From contig JAUWYX010000006.1 of assembly GCA_030615625.1 (NCBI GenBank), positions 1-64,000 on the forward strand: a stretch of DNA of 64,000 nt, read 5' to 3'. How positions within the stretch are numbered: the first letter of the stretch is position 1; each line of letters starts with the position of its first letter. Under the pieces are notes generated by a model. It saw nothing but the letters and a program-made list of their open reading frames with translations, did no database searches and was not told the DNA's origin. This document shows positions 41,887-54,375 of this stretch, piece after piece. The position numbers were made by a program, and so were the translations under genes. The DNA is from Dehalococcoidia bacterium. Its GTDB lineage: Bacteria; Chloroflexota; Dehalococcoidia; GIF9; AB-539-J10.

Positions 41887-43089
41887 CTACGGTAACGCTC
41901 TCCCCCAGTCCACTTCTATGGCGTGTTTGATACATTTGCTAAAGATCTCATAGTCAAGACAAGGACATGCAATATTATTTCTGTCTAAAATCTCCCCCGC
42001 TTTTGTGTCATCAAATATCCTGTCATCATGAAAATTTGGCTCGTATGTATTAATGAACGAATCAAACAAAATTTCTAGAGCATTTCTGGGCTGATTGACA
42101 AAATCCTCAGCTAGCACAGATTTGTAACCCGTGGCATTAAAGAATTTTTCCCCAAATAGAATGAGCTCGTCGAGCGTGTTTGGCTTTCTACTCACCAAAT
42201 GAAAAATACCGCCGTCTAAGCAATTCTCCATAATTGCCATACACCCGTCAACCGTAAAATCGATAGGAACCAAATTGAATGAACTTCCAGCGATTTTTCC
42301 GATTCGGATAGGCATATAAATTTTGCCATCGTCAGTCTTTCTAGCACCCATCTTTTCAGCCTGCAACCCCTCATTTTCTTCGATATCCCTTTCAAAGAGC
42401 TTCTTCAAGTAATGTCCCGCCCTGAAAGGAACGTAGAAGGCCTTGAAGCTCAGGCTCTTTCCTGTTCTTGAATCCCCGTAGATTATCGAAGGACGGTATA
42501 TATTCACTCTTATCTTCTCTCTACCACAAGTTTCGAGCACGTGGCCTTCAGCTATATGTTTAGTTTCTTCGTAAACGTTGTAGAATTGCCGCTGAGGTAC
42601 ATATTTTTCCATACACCTTCCATGAACTTTCCCCGCGACATATGCACTGCTCATATGATGAAATAAATAACATTTGCTCTCTGCTGCTAGCCTTAACACG
42701 TTGAGCGTGCCCTGAACATTTACCTTTTCCGCTTGCGTTCTTTTCCTTTCCGGAAATGACGTATCGGCGGCACAATGCCATATTTCGTCAACGTTTTCCA
42801 ATAGATACGTGTACACCTCATCATCTAAGCCTAACCGGGGTTCATCTACCTGTCCACTCACTACCTTGAAGTTTTTGTTGTAAGGAAGTCCATGCCACTC
42901 CAGCACTTTTTGAATCCTTTCGTACGCACCTAGATTGTGCTTCGGCCGACATAGTAGGACAACGAAGTAGCCTCTCTTCAATAGCTCTACTGCAATATGA
43001 CTTCCTGTAAAACCGGTGCCCCCGGTTAGAAATATCAAGCTTTCGGCGGTCTTTCTCTTTTCAACGATATAATCTACAGAGCTTCTCAT
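41887..43089 (-). CDS. Extended-SDR / fatty-acyl reductase-like NAD(P) protein
   Basis: 400 residues. Rossmann motif LIFLTGGTGFTGSHIAVELL near 20, HMSSAYVAGKVHG, catalytic YNVYEETKHIAEG (Tyr and Lys near 170-174), YRPSIIYGDSRTG. This is the NAD_binding_4 (male-sterility/thioester reductase) branch that reduces thioester-bound acyl groups or acts on related carbonyls. No carrier-protein domain is fused. In an operon behind an FAD-linked oxidase and a 66-residue ORF. Confidence 0.8.
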   Translation of the reverse strand: MRSSVDYIVEKRKTAESLIFLTGGTGFTGSHIAVELLKRGYFVVLLCRPKHNLGAYERIQKVLEWHGLPYNKNFKVVSGQVDEPRLGLDDEVYTYLLENVDEIWHCAADTSFPERKRTQAEKVNVQGTLNVLRLAAESKCYLFHHMSSAYVAGKVHGRCMEKYVPQRQFYNVYEETKHIAEGHVLETCGREKIRVNIYRPSIIYGDSRTGKSLSFKAFYVPFRAGHYLKKLFERDIEENEGLQAEKMGARKTDDGKIYMPIRIGKIAGSSFNLVPIDFTVDGCMAIMENCLDGGIFHLVSRKPNTLDELILFGEKFFNATGYKSVLAEDFVNQPRNALEILFDSFINTYEPNFHDDRIFDDTKAGEILDRNNIACPCLDYEIFSKCIKHAIEVDWGRALP

Positions 43090-43286
43090 TTAGTCTCCTC
43101 ATTAGCAAGGTCCCTCAGGTCCGATTCTTTATTCGCCACGGAGATTCTGACACCCCGGAATGTATTGGATATCGTTAGCTCTTTGTTTAATAAGGACTTA
43201 TGACCCTCTAACCTCGTCACCACAGATGCACAATTTTCTATCTGATAGGGTATGCCTACGTATATAGCAAATTCTCGCTTCTGCAT
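43086..43286 (-). CDS. Hypothetical 66-residue protein, overlapping both neighbours
   Basis: Starts within the end of the FAD-oxidase gene (31-bp overlap) and ends in an ATGA overlap with the reductase start, an arrangement typical of coupled translation. Soluble and mixed in composition; no family recognised. It could be a small subunit, or the remnant of a longer gene. The overlap geometry is the main reason to accept it. Confidence 0.4.
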   Translation of the reverse strand: MQKREFAIYVGIPYQIENCASVVTRLEGHKSLLNKELTISNTFRGVRISVANKESDLRDLANEETK

Positions 43287-45181
43287 AGCCCTTGAAATAC
43301 TATGGAAACAAGCGCGGGGGCCTTCATTTCCTGCGTGAATGCGTTTACCTTGTTCATCGATTCTATCAGGGCATTAGCTGCATTTTCCCTTTCCTGATTA
43401 TTTGTCTGGTCAAAGTAATAGACATGTTCTATCTGGGCCCGCTTGCCAAAGTCCAGTGGATTTATAACTCCTAAACCGCTCCTCAAGTCATATTTGTCAC
43501 CGATTGATTTCAGCATATCACATATTTCAACCACTTTATCCAGGTTATCTAAGGAAACGAAGGCAAGGCTTGGAGCATATGCGTAGTTTCTGCCTATTCT
43601 GCTTGAGAGAATCCTGTACATATTTAGCCAGACCAGGTCTGTCATTTCCGGCTTGGAATATAACTTCTTGAAGAAATCCTGCAAATCTTTGTCAACTACT
43701 GCGGCTATATTCTCAGGTGAAGGAGATAAGGCCATCTCTACTAAAGGCCTTGTTTCTTCCTTAAACAAGAGTTTGTAAGGCTTTTCAGCCCCTGAAAGTT
43801 GGCATAGTAGTTCCATCCCGTCATCGCTATAAAGTTTTGGTAAACCCAGCATAATTGTCCTGAACATCTCTTGGTCCACAGTAACGTCTGCCATTTCCTT
43901 TATTGTCCTTATCGTGGATTTATCCCCTACCACCATTAGCAGGTATTTCACTTCCATTTCTTCTGTGAAGAAACGCCTGAGTTCCTCTGACGCCTGGAAA
44001 GTTGGGGAAATGAACGGTGCAAAATATTCTAATCCCAGAATCGAATCGACTAAGCCTATCCTCCTTCTAGCTATCTCCCGCATCATCTCTAAGGCTTCAT
44101 GAAGGTCTGAGAAGGGAACCAAAATTCCCTCTTCATCTTCTACAATTGGGTAAAGTCTTACGGTAATCTGAGTACATATGCCAGGGAGAGGAGCAAGAGT
44201 ACCTGGGGGAGGCAAAGAATAGTTGAATACGTTCGGTGCATACTTGTCGTTTGTCCTGAATGGCTTCCCATCAAAAGCAACAATTTCTGCATCAACGTAA
44301 TTATCGCCCGCATATCCGTATGCATGGCAAAGAGTCCCATAAATACCCGTCATTACCATATTAGCGCAAACACATGCTGCCGGTTCTGCCACACTGGCCC
44401 TCATTTTGTGCTTGTTCGCTTCCTTCTGCATCTCAAACGAGGTCACTCCCGCTCCAACGGTGGCAGTCCAATTCTTGGGATCCACTTCAAGCGTTTTCAT
44501 TCTGCTCAGGTCAATAATGATTCCCTCTCCAAGGGTCAATCCATGGCTGTTCTGGCCGGTGCCTCTGGGCATAAATGGCACTTTGTGCTTGTTGGCTGCT
44601 TTAATAATCTCTGCAACCTCTCGGGTAGATCCAGGCATGACAACATATTCAGGCATATGTCGTAGGTGACATGGGCTTATATCTCTAGAGTAAGTGACTG
44701 GTCTTATATCTATAGAGTAGGTGACTAAGATTGCGGGATCGACTGGGCTTATATCTCTAGAGTAAGTGACTAAGATTGCGGGATCGTTCGTCGCCCATTC
44801 GCCGCCGACAATTCCTCTTAAATCGCGCAATACCTGGTCTTCCACCGGACTTTCAATTGGCTCATTTCTCTGCACAACGGCTTCAACATATTCTTTGAGT
44901 GCCTCCATGACTTTCATAGGTCGAAGTTCAGTCACGAAGTAACACTGCTTATCACATATTCCACACAAGGTACAGGACCTTGCTATGTCAATAAGCCTTT
45001 CAGTGACAGGTATCAGCTTGTTAGCTAGGGCATTAACAATCTCCATTCCTCCCTGGGGGTAGTAACCCGCATATTTATGTTTAATCCCGGAAGGGCAAAC
45101 GCCTGTCCCTAAGAAATCTATCTTACACATACCGAAATGGACACATTTCGCCGCTATGTTCTTAACTTCTTCTAATCCCAT
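43256..45181 (-). CDS. FAD-linked oxidase with N-terminal iron-sulfur-type cysteines and tandem duplication
   Basis: 641 residues. N-terminal Cys-rich part (CVHFGMC, CPSG, then SCTLCGICDKQC near 90) looks like an iron-sulfur module. An FAD_binding_4 (PCMH) domain follows: YVVMPGSTREVAEIIKAANK, PRGTGQNSHGLTLGEGIIID. A long C-terminal oxidase domain completes it. Between them residues about 132-170 carry DPAILVTYSRDISP almost three times, matching a DNA tandem repeat at 44673-44789. Substrate unknown; possibly a hydroxyacid or lipid alcohol, given the adjacent reductase. Heads a three-gene operon. Confidence 0.8.
   Translation of the reverse strand: MGLEEVKNIAAKCVHFGMCKIDFLGTGVCPSGIKHKYAGYYPQGGMEIVNALANKLIPVTERLIDIARSCTLCGICDKQCYFVTELRPMKVMEALKEYVEAVVQRNEPIESPVEDQVLRDLRGIVGGEWATNDPAILVTYSRDISPVDPAILVTYSIDIRPVTYSRDISPCHLRHMPEYVVMPGSTREVAEIIKAANKHKVPFMPRGTGQNSHGLTLGEGIIIDLSRMKTLEVDPKNWTATVGAGVTSFEMQKEANKHKMRASVAEPAACVCANMVMTGIYGTLCHAYGYAGDNYVDAEIVAFDGKPFRTNDKYAPNVFNYSLPPPGTLAPLPGICTQITVRLYPIVEDEEGILVPFSDLHEALEMMREIARRRIGLVDSILGLEYFAPFISPTFQASEELRRFFTEEMEVKYLLMVVGDKSTIRTIKEMADVTVDQEMFRTIMLGLPKLYSDDGMELLCQLSGAEKPYKLLFKEETRPLVEMALSPSPENIAAVVDKDLQDFFKKLYSKPEMTDLVWLNMYRILSSRIGRNYAYAPSLAFVSLDNLDKVVEICDMLKSIGDKYDLRSGLGVINPLDFGKRAQIEHVYYFDQTNNQERENAANALIESMNKVNAFTQEMKAPALVSIVFQGLCRSENLLYT
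44673..44789. repeat. 45-bp in-frame tandem repeat inside the FAD oxidase gene
   Basis: Two 45-bp copies (44700-44744 and 44745-44789) and a 27-bp partial copy (44673-44699), differing at a handful of bases. Each contains ATATCTCTAGAGTAAGTGACT or its variant. The repeat keeps the frame and adds about 24 residues relative to a single-copy form. Confidence 0.85.
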
Positions 45182-45380
45182 GGTTATAACCTCCTGTGCT
45201 GACCAAAAGTGTCTAAGCTAGTAACCTCAAGTCGTTACTAAATTTGCTCACTCCGCCTTACCTTTGAAATGAAAAGCCTTTGAATATCTGGAATATAAGA
45301 ATATCAAACAACCGCCGCCTACTTCTAAGATATCACCAAATCAGGCCGGGTTTTATTGTCAGATAATCGCCTTCCTTTAT

Positions 45381-47687
45381 TTATCTTACCAGTTCTCCAA
45401 CCAGTTCTTCAAGCAATACTATCGCAGCTTCCTTATCCAGGGGCTGGTTGTTGTTGCCGCACTTGGGCGATTGCACGCAGGAAGGGCAGCCGTCAGTGCA
45501 GGGACATGCCTCCACTGTTTTCAAAGTAGCCTGCCAGAGCTCGGTTATCATCTCAAATCCTTTTTCGGCGATACCGATGCCTCCGGGATGGGCATCGTAA
45601 ATAAAAATCTGCGCCTTGCCGGTGTCGGGATGAAAAGGAGTGGAAACACCGCCAATGTCATTGCGGTCGCAAAGGGCGAATAAGGGAAGTATGCCAATGG
45701 CAGCGTGTTCACAGGCATGTAAACCGCCGTGGAAGTCAAGCCCAGCGTCGGTTATTTTGTCAATCGCCTTCTGAGGCAAATCAAACCACAGGGCCTTGGT
45801 GGGAAAGTTTTGTGCTGGCAAATCAAGAGGCTCCTCTTCAATGACCTCTTCGGTGAATTGTTTTTTCCTCTTAAAGCCCACTACCGTGATAGTAACATCA
45901 ACATCTCCGAAGTAAACCTTCACACCGTGGCAATCTTTTTTCTCGAGCAGCCTCGTGACCCGGATGTCGTGTATTTCCATGGTCTGGGTATAGTAATCTA
46001 CAGACCGTGGTTCTGCCCAGGCAATGTGCCGGGCTAAATCAAGATCCTTTACAAGATATGATTCACCCTGGTGGAGATAGATAGCGCCGGGGTGTACTTG
46101 AAAAAAGGCAACGCTGGCTTCTACTGTCTCTAACAAGCAACCCTCCCGACCATCAATGACAGCATAATTTTGCCCCGATGTTGCCCTTATATTTATATCC
46201 TGAGCGGGATAGGAGATAGAAGGAGCGGGGTGCCATCTCTCATAGCGTTTTCTTAACCTCCCTTCTTGTTCCAGCTCAGCCAGCATGGTGCCGATGTTGG
46301 ACCCGAAGAATTCCTCGTCTTCGTCATTCAAGGGTTTCTCCCAGGCAGTGCAGAGGAGGTGAGGCTTCAGGATATAAGGATTGTCAGGATTGATTATGGC
46401 ATTGTCAAAGTTCTTGCTGAAAAAGAAATCTGGATTGCGCATCAAGTATTGGTCGAGCGGATTTCCCTGGGCGATAAGAAAGCTCAAGGAGCTATAAGTG
46501 CTTCGTCCGCTACGTCCTGCCTGCTGCCAGGCACTGGCTATGCTTCCGGGATAGCCGGTGAGCACAGTTGCGTCCAAATCGCCGATATTTATTCCCAGCT
46601 CCAGGGCTGTCGTGGCGACCAAACCGAGAAGCTCGCCGTCGAAGAATTGATGCTCAATTCGGCGTCTGTCTGCGGGAAGATACCCCGCCCGGTAAGGGCT
46701 GATTTTATCCCTCAGGGAGGGAGATAATTGTTCCTGGGTATAAATATAAATGAGTTCGGTAAGCTTACGAGTGCTAGCAAACACCAGACTACGAATCTCT
46801 TTCTGAACAAGCTCTTTGAGAAGGAAGGCTGCTTCACTGTTGGAACTGCGTCGGCTGGTCTTGGCCTCATCAATGACAGGCGGATTCCAAAAGGTGAAGT
46901 ATTTCTCGCCATGTGGTGAGCCATCTTCAACAATGGCCTCAAAAGGCAAGCCGACGATATTTTGAGCATGCTCCTGGGGATTGGCGATAGTGGCTGAGCA
47001 GCAAATAAACTGAGGTTTAGCGCCATAAAAAGCGCAAAGCCGCCGCAATCTCCGCACGACATTGGCTACGTGGGAGCCGAAAACACCTCGATAAATATGA
47101 GTTTCATCTATTACTACATATTTGAGATTGCGAAATAATCTAGACCACGATTGGTGGTTAGGCAAAATGCCCAAATGGAGCATGTCGGGGTTGGTGAGCA
47201 CTATCTTTGCCTGTTTTCTTATGGTGGCTCTCTCATTCTGCGGTGTATCGCCATCGAAAGTAGCCATAGCTTCTGGGGGGATTGCTTTGCCTCTGACTCG
47301 CAATGACAGGGGGTGAGCGATTTGTTTCAGGCTGCGTAGCTGGTCCTGAGCCAGGGCTTTCGTGGGGAAGATATAAAGAGCACGGCTGTCCTTGTCATGC
47401 AAAAGCGCATCGAGCGTGGCTAGGTGATAGCACAGGGTCTTGCCGCTGGCACTGGGCGTGGCTATCATCACATTTTTCCCAGCCAGGATGGCATTCAAGG
47501 CTTTTGCCTGGTGGCTGTAAAGAGCTGATATCCCCAGGGATTCCAAGCATGATTGAAGGTTAGGGAGGAGGGGGTTATCCAGTTTGCCAAAAATAGCGCC
47601 TTGATGAGGAATGTGTTCAACATGGACGACCTGCTGGCGATAATCAGGCAAGCTAACAAGGTGATGGAGAAAGGCAGCAGCATCCAT
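45381..47687 (-). CDS. DEAD/DEAH-box helicase with C-terminal cysteine motif (MrfA-like)
   Basis: 768 residues. Motif I ATPSASGKTLCYH near 76, Ia PTKALAQDQ, motif II VIDETHIYRG near 193 (DETH), SAT in CCSATIANP, and motif VI QQAGRSGRSTYSS near 392. The C-terminal DUF1998-like part ends with ACPCTDGCPSCVQSPKCG, a four-Cys metal site as in the MrfA mitomycin-repair helicase. A dispersed repeat at 47275-47313 is translated within it (RVRGKAIPPEA near 128-140). Likely role: DNA repair. Confidence 0.88.
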   Translation of the reverse strand: MDAAAFLHHLVSLPDYRQQVVHVEHIPHQGAIFGKLDNPLLPNLQSCLESLGISALYSHQAKALNAILAGKNVMIATPSASGKTLCYHLATLDALLHDKDSRALYIFPTKALAQDQLRSLKQIAHPLSLRVRGKAIPPEAMATFDGDTPQNERATIRKQAKIVLTNPDMLHLGILPNHQSWSRLFRNLKYVVIDETHIYRGVFGSHVANVVRRLRRLCAFYGAKPQFICCSATIANPQEHAQNIVGLPFEAIVEDGSPHGEKYFTFWNPPVIDEAKTSRRSSNSEAAFLLKELVQKEIRSLVFASTRKLTELIYIYTQEQLSPSLRDKISPYRAGYLPADRRRIEHQFFDGELLGLVATTALELGINIGDLDATVLTGYPGSIASAWQQAGRSGRSTYSSLSFLIAQGNPLDQYLMRNPDFFFSKNFDNAIINPDNPYILKPHLLCTAWEKPLNDEDEEFFGSNIGTMLAELEQEGRLRKRYERWHPAPSISYPAQDINIRATSGQNYAVIDGREGCLLETVEASVAFFQVHPGAIYLHQGESYLVKDLDLARHIAWAEPRSVDYYTQTMEIHDIRVTRLLEKKDCHGVKVYFGDVDVTITVVGFKRKKQFTEEVIEEEPLDLPAQNFPTKALWFDLPQKAIDKITDAGLDFHGGLHACEHAAIGILPLFALCDRNDIGGVSTPFHPDTGKAQIFIYDAHPGGIGIAEKGFEMITELWQATLKTVEACPCTDGCPSCVQSPKCGNNNQPLDKEAAIVLLEELVGELVR
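47275..47313. repeat. Dispersed palindromic repeat inside the helicase gene
   Basis: GGGGGGATTGCTTTGCCTCT, GACTCGCAATGACAGGGGG. Matches the edge sequences of the family at 19520 and 31990, in frame between motif Ia and the next conserved block. Confidence 0.7.
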
Positions 47688-47974
47688 CAGGGGAAAGTTT
47701 CTATTTCCGAACTCAATAACTCTACATCGGGGTAGTTCTGGACAATGAACTTTACGACATTGGAGAGAGTTTCATCGGCATGTCTTCTGTGGTTGCTAAC
47801 GCAGGCTATGCCTAAAGTAGCTAATTGCCATAAATTCTGATTATCCACCTCGGCTACGGAAACATTGAACTTATTTTGTAGCCGTGTAATGATGGACTTA
47901 ATTACCTGTCTCTTACCTTTAAGTGACTGGTTCTCAGGGAGGCGAAGCTCAATTTGGCACACACCGACGTGCAT
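47687..47974 (-). CDS. DUF503 (YlxP-like) family protein
   Basis: 95 residues. MHVGVCQIELRLPENQSLKGKRQVIKS-type start, then the basic helix and SVAEVDNQNLWQLATLGIACVSN are the DUF503 hallmark. In other bacteria it lies near rbfA and infB. Function unknown, thought to relate to ribosomes. It ends on the helicase start base, so the two are coupled. Confidence 0.88.
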   Translation of the reverse strand: MHVGVCQIELRLPENQSLKGKRQVIKSIITRLQNKFNVSVAEVDNQNLWQLATLGIACVSNHRRHADETLSNVVKFIVQNYPDVELLSSEIETFP

Positions 47975-48025
47975 TGTTTGTTTCCCTCCTTATTTCTCTC
48001 CCTTCGGGGAGAGCTTAGATGGGAG

Positions 48026-51401
<3,376 letters not shown>

Positions 51402-51429
<28 letters not shown>

Positions 51430-51905
51430 TAATTTTTGCGCCTCTTAGCCAAGGAAATTGCTTTACCCACCGCCTCGGTAGCACTCTGAACTCTGATTAT
51501 GGAATCATCCTCTCGCCCATTTCGTGACAGCGACCAGGTATTCAAACCAATGACGGGGATTTCACTCTTCAGAGCGTAAGCAATTTCGCTTAGCGTTCCA
51601 TAACTTCCGCCAATGGCAATCACTGCCTGAGCCGACTTTACCACCACTACATTTCTGGCCTCACCTATGCCAGTCACCACGGGAATATCTACCCAGGGGT
51701 TTGCCATGCTTGAATCTTGTCCAGGTAAAATGCCGATAGTCGAGCCACCTTTTGACTTAGCTCCGCGACAAACAGCTTCCATCACACCACCCAAGCCACC
51801 GCATACTACAATGGCACCCCGCTGGGCTAATAATTCACCCACGCTCTGAGCCAGCTTAGCTTCCTCTGGGGAGCAGGAGGAATCCCCGATAACAGAGATA
51901 ATCAT
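51402..51905 (-). CDS. TIGR00725-type LOG/Rossmann protein
   Basis: 167 residues. ISVIGDSSCSPEEAKLAQSVG, VVCGGLGGVMEAVCRGAKSKGG near 35 and AIGGSYGTLSEIAYAL near 98 belong to the lysine-decarboxylase-like (LOG) superfamily, TIGR00725 branch, probably nucleotide-binding. The cytokinin-LOG PGGxGT motif reads GGSYGT. C-terminal seven residues are repeat-derived. Upstream of eno on the same strand. Confidence 0.8.
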
Positions 51906-52063
51906 TTCGTAGCTTAGTATAGTATATTATCACACAGCCCTGAGTCCCTGCGAATTGCATTGTAGCACGATTTCATCCCGCAGAGGAAAACATGAAAGCT
52001 ATGAGGGATTATCGAACGAACCGCCCTTTTGTGCAGAGCTAGGCCGATGGTGGAGAAAAGACA

Positions 52064-52537
52064 CTATTGCCATACATAGGGCTTGTGCCTGTGTTCTACC
52101 CATTTATCTAGTCCAAACTTTTTGATCGTCCTTAAGTTCTGTCGGGGCGAATCACCGTGAATTGCTCTCAAAGCCTCAAATCTCCGGCAGCTTTCAAATT
52201 CAGCGCATTGCCAGCAACCGTCAAAGCCTTTCTTCAGGCAGCATTCTAGAATCCCACAAGAGAAAGTGGCGCACCCTCCACCTACTCGACAAGGACTGTT
52301 ACATTGTAGAGCGACTATCGCTTCTAGAACTTCACAACACTCCTCATAGTGCTCAAATTGCTTAACGGTGTCGAATTGCTTCGGCGAACTGCTTTTAATA
52401 GTGGCGTATTTACCGAATTCCATGTTGCGAAATTCGCTTAATAATTCTCTTGCCAGATCTGAGGCTCTGCTACGATAGCGAATGCAGTCACCACAATATA
52501 ATCCACAATATGCGGTTAGTTCAATTCCTTCAGTCAT
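52064..52537 (-). CDS. DUF3795 cysteine-rich protein
   Basis: About 157 residues with some thirteen Cys. AYCGLYCGDCIRYRS at the start and CLKKGFDGCWQCAEFESC near 110 match DUF3795. The Cys pairs probably bind metal. ATG 52537 is preferred over TTG 52543, with GGAGG 10 nt upstream. Function unknown. First gene of the accessory-looking block. Confidence 0.82.
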   Translation of the reverse strand: MTEGIELTAYCGLYCGDCIRYRSRASDLARELLSEFRNMEFGKYATIKSSSPKQFDTVKQFEHYEECCEVLEAIVALQCNSPCRVGGGCATFSCGILECCLKKGFDGCWQCAEFESCRRFEALRAIHGDSPRQNLRTIKKFGLDKWVEHRHKPYVWQ

Positions 52538-52691
52538 GTACAATGGACCTCCTATTTTAAGTTGAACAATAAATCTCTATGATCAACCATCGAACCTGAT
52601 ACCGCTGATGGTATTTTACAGGACATAGTTATGTGCTTGCCACCTCCAATTCAGTGCGCCTAGTGCTTGCCTGGGATGTTGCCAGGAAAGC

Positions 52692-52862
52692 CTACCAAAG
52701 ACCGTCAGTCATCTTCCCTATAAGCTTGCGGCCGAATACCGGACCAGCTCCACCGCTGTACTCAGCTACTTCGGCAATGAGTTCCGGTGTAACTTCCTTT
52801 TTGAGTAAATCACGAACCTCCTGCCTGAGTTTTTCTTCTTCCGGTGTGAATCCAAAATCCAT
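52692..52862 (-). pseudogene. Truncated acyl-CoA dehydrogenase (N-terminal remnant)
   Basis: An ATG with a GGGAGGAATGAT ribosome site opens a 56-codon frame starting MDFGFTPEEEKLRQEVRDLL, the standard N-terminus of acyl-CoA dehydrogenases, and reaching FGRKLIGKMTDGLW before a TAG. The normal continuation (GWPKEYGG-type motif) is absent in all frames after the stop, so the gene is cut off rather than merely frameshifted. Lies downstream of an enoyl-CoA hydratase gene on the same strand. Confidence 0.75.
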
Positions 52863-53015
52863 ATCATTCCTCCCGTGTTATGCCCGTATGTCATCAACGC
52901 GGAGCACTTCAGCCCGCATCCGAACATTCTTAAGCCTCTAATCTTCCATCACCACTTCACCTTAGAAACAAAGAGCATAATACAAAACGCCAATATTAGG
53001 TTTTTAAATCACGAC

Positions 53016-53798
53016 TTAGCTCCGGAAGGTAGGCTTACGCCTGTCTACAAAAGCCTGTATCCCTTCTTTTCCATCTGGGTGCTCCGCACAACTGCAAAGT
53101 CCAAATCGCTCTCGCTCAATTTGTGCTTCGAAGGCAGTATTGAATGAATCCGTAAGTAGTTGCTTCGACCACCCGAAGGAATTGAGCGAGCTATTGCTCA
53201 ATTCGTGAGCCATATTCACTGCTTCCTCCAGAGCATGCCCATCATCTACAACTCTGGTCACCAGTCCCCAGGTCAATGCCTTCTCAGAGGAAATGGGAGC
53301 ATCAAATCCAGCTATTTCCAAAGCGCGTGCCAAGCCCACAATCCTCGGAAGCGTGAAGGTGCCTCCACTATCGATGCAAAGCCCGTTTGATGTATAAGCT
53401 TGCCTCAGAGTAGCAGACCGAGCCATGATGCGAAAATCACAAGCCAGCGCCAACGAAAATCCACCACCGGCTGTGATCCCGTTAATGGCTGCTATAACCG
53501 GTTTAGGCATCCGGCGAATCTCTAGTATTGCCTGATGAAAACTCGCCGCCAACTTGTGAAAGGCAACAGAAGGACCAAGTGGGAACTCGGATACCCATTT
53601 AATGTCACCGCCGGCACAAAATCCTTTGCCCTCACCCGAGATTACCACGCCTCGTACGTTGTCATCGACGGCAAGCATAACAACGTGGCGTGCAAAATGC
53701 TCGATCATATCATGATCGAAAGCATTGAACACTGCCGGACGGTTTAGAATTAGCTTGGCTATCCCGTCATCCTGTGTAATTGTCATTGGGTCTGACAT
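53016..53798 (-). CDS. Enoyl-CoA hydratase/isomerase family protein
   Basis: About 260 residues of the crotonase fold. LNRPAVFNAFDHDMIEH, GEGKGFCAGGDIKW (oxyanion Gly), AINGITAGGGFSLALACDF, RQAYTSNGLCIDSGGTFTLPR. One catalytic Glu of true hydratases appears replaced in the GLCIDSGG region, so it may be an isomerase or another crotonase. ATG 53798 is chosen for AAGGAGG 8 nt upstream, over 53819. Neighbour of the dehydrogenase remnant. Confidence 0.88.
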   Translation of the reverse strand: MSDPMTITQDDGIAKLILNRPAVFNAFDHDMIEHFARHVVMLAVDDNVRGVVISGEGKGFCAGGDIKWVSEFPLGPSVAFHKLAASFHQAILEIRRMPKPVIAAINGITAGGGFSLALACDFRIMARSATLRQAYTSNGLCIDSGGTFTLPRIVGLARALEIAGFDAPISSEKALTWGLVTRVVDDGHALEEAVNMAHELSNSSLNSFGWSKQLLTDSFNTAFEAQIERERFGLCSCAEHPDGKEGIQAFVDRRKPTFRS

Positions 53799-53834
53799 AT
53801 TCTTAACCTCCTTTTTCACGTCTCTACTTTGCTG

Positions 53835-54338
53835 TCACCACTTGATTTTGAAAATAATTTCACAGGTCCCGTTGCAGTTACTGGTGTCTTTCTCGTTTAT
53901 CACCTCTCCATTGAGTCCCATAGCCTGGCACCAGGAATCGAACCTCAGCTTTGCCGCACACTGGTGAATGGCTGTGGTTCCCGCCTTACTCACCATCTTA
54001 TGGACATAGCATTCCAGTACATGTCCCACGAACGTGTTATTGTCCACTACCTTAAATTCATACTTGTGTTCTTCAGGGAAATAGAGAAGAGAGGCAATCT
54101 CCATCAATGCTTGTAGGTCCTTTATATTCCTGACCTCACCAAAGTCGGTCTCGGCCAACAGCTGTCTTATTTCCGTTCTGGCTATGGACTTGACTACGGC
54201 GACATTCAGTTTGGTGGCAGTATCGAAGCCAAATTGCTCCACTGATTTTACAAACCACCTGCCATCGTGTAGCAGCCATATATTGCGCAACAGTTTTTCT
54301 TTTTGCTCTGGTGCCAGCTTAATTTTCGTTGAACTCAT
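53835..54338 (-). CDS. DUF6125-like protein (paralogue 1)
   Basis: About 167 residues. KLAPEQKEKLLRNIWLLHDG, RWFVKSVEQFGFDTATKLN and SIARTEIRQLL follow the DUF6125 pattern. A long acidic and hydrophobic middle carries conserved-looking Cys/His (CYVHKM, HQCAAKL, SWCQAMG). It resembles its upstream neighbour throughout. A frame to 54419 exists, but the ATG at 54338 avoids overlap and starts at the family boundary. Function unknown; I believe some relatives are annotated as ATC hydrolase-like. Confidence 0.65.
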   Translation of the reverse strand: MSSTKIKLAPEQKEKLLRNIWLLHDGRWFVKSVEQFGFDTATKLNVAVVKSIARTEIRQLLAETDFGEVRNIKDLQALMEIASLLYFPEEHKYEFKVVDNNTFVGHVLECYVHKMVSKAGTTAIHQCAAKLRFDSWCQAMGLNGEVINEKDTSNCNGTCEIIFKIKW

Positions 54339-54375
54339 ATTCCAGCCACTTTTCCAGACAGTTGAATCTAAATCA

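Noticed and set aside
44673-44789. CRISPR array
   Set aside because: Contiguous tandem copies without unique spacers, inside an open frame.
52633-52941. 102-codon plus-strand frame
   Set aside because: It is antisense to the acyl-CoA dehydrogenase remnant, whose sequence is clearly family-like.
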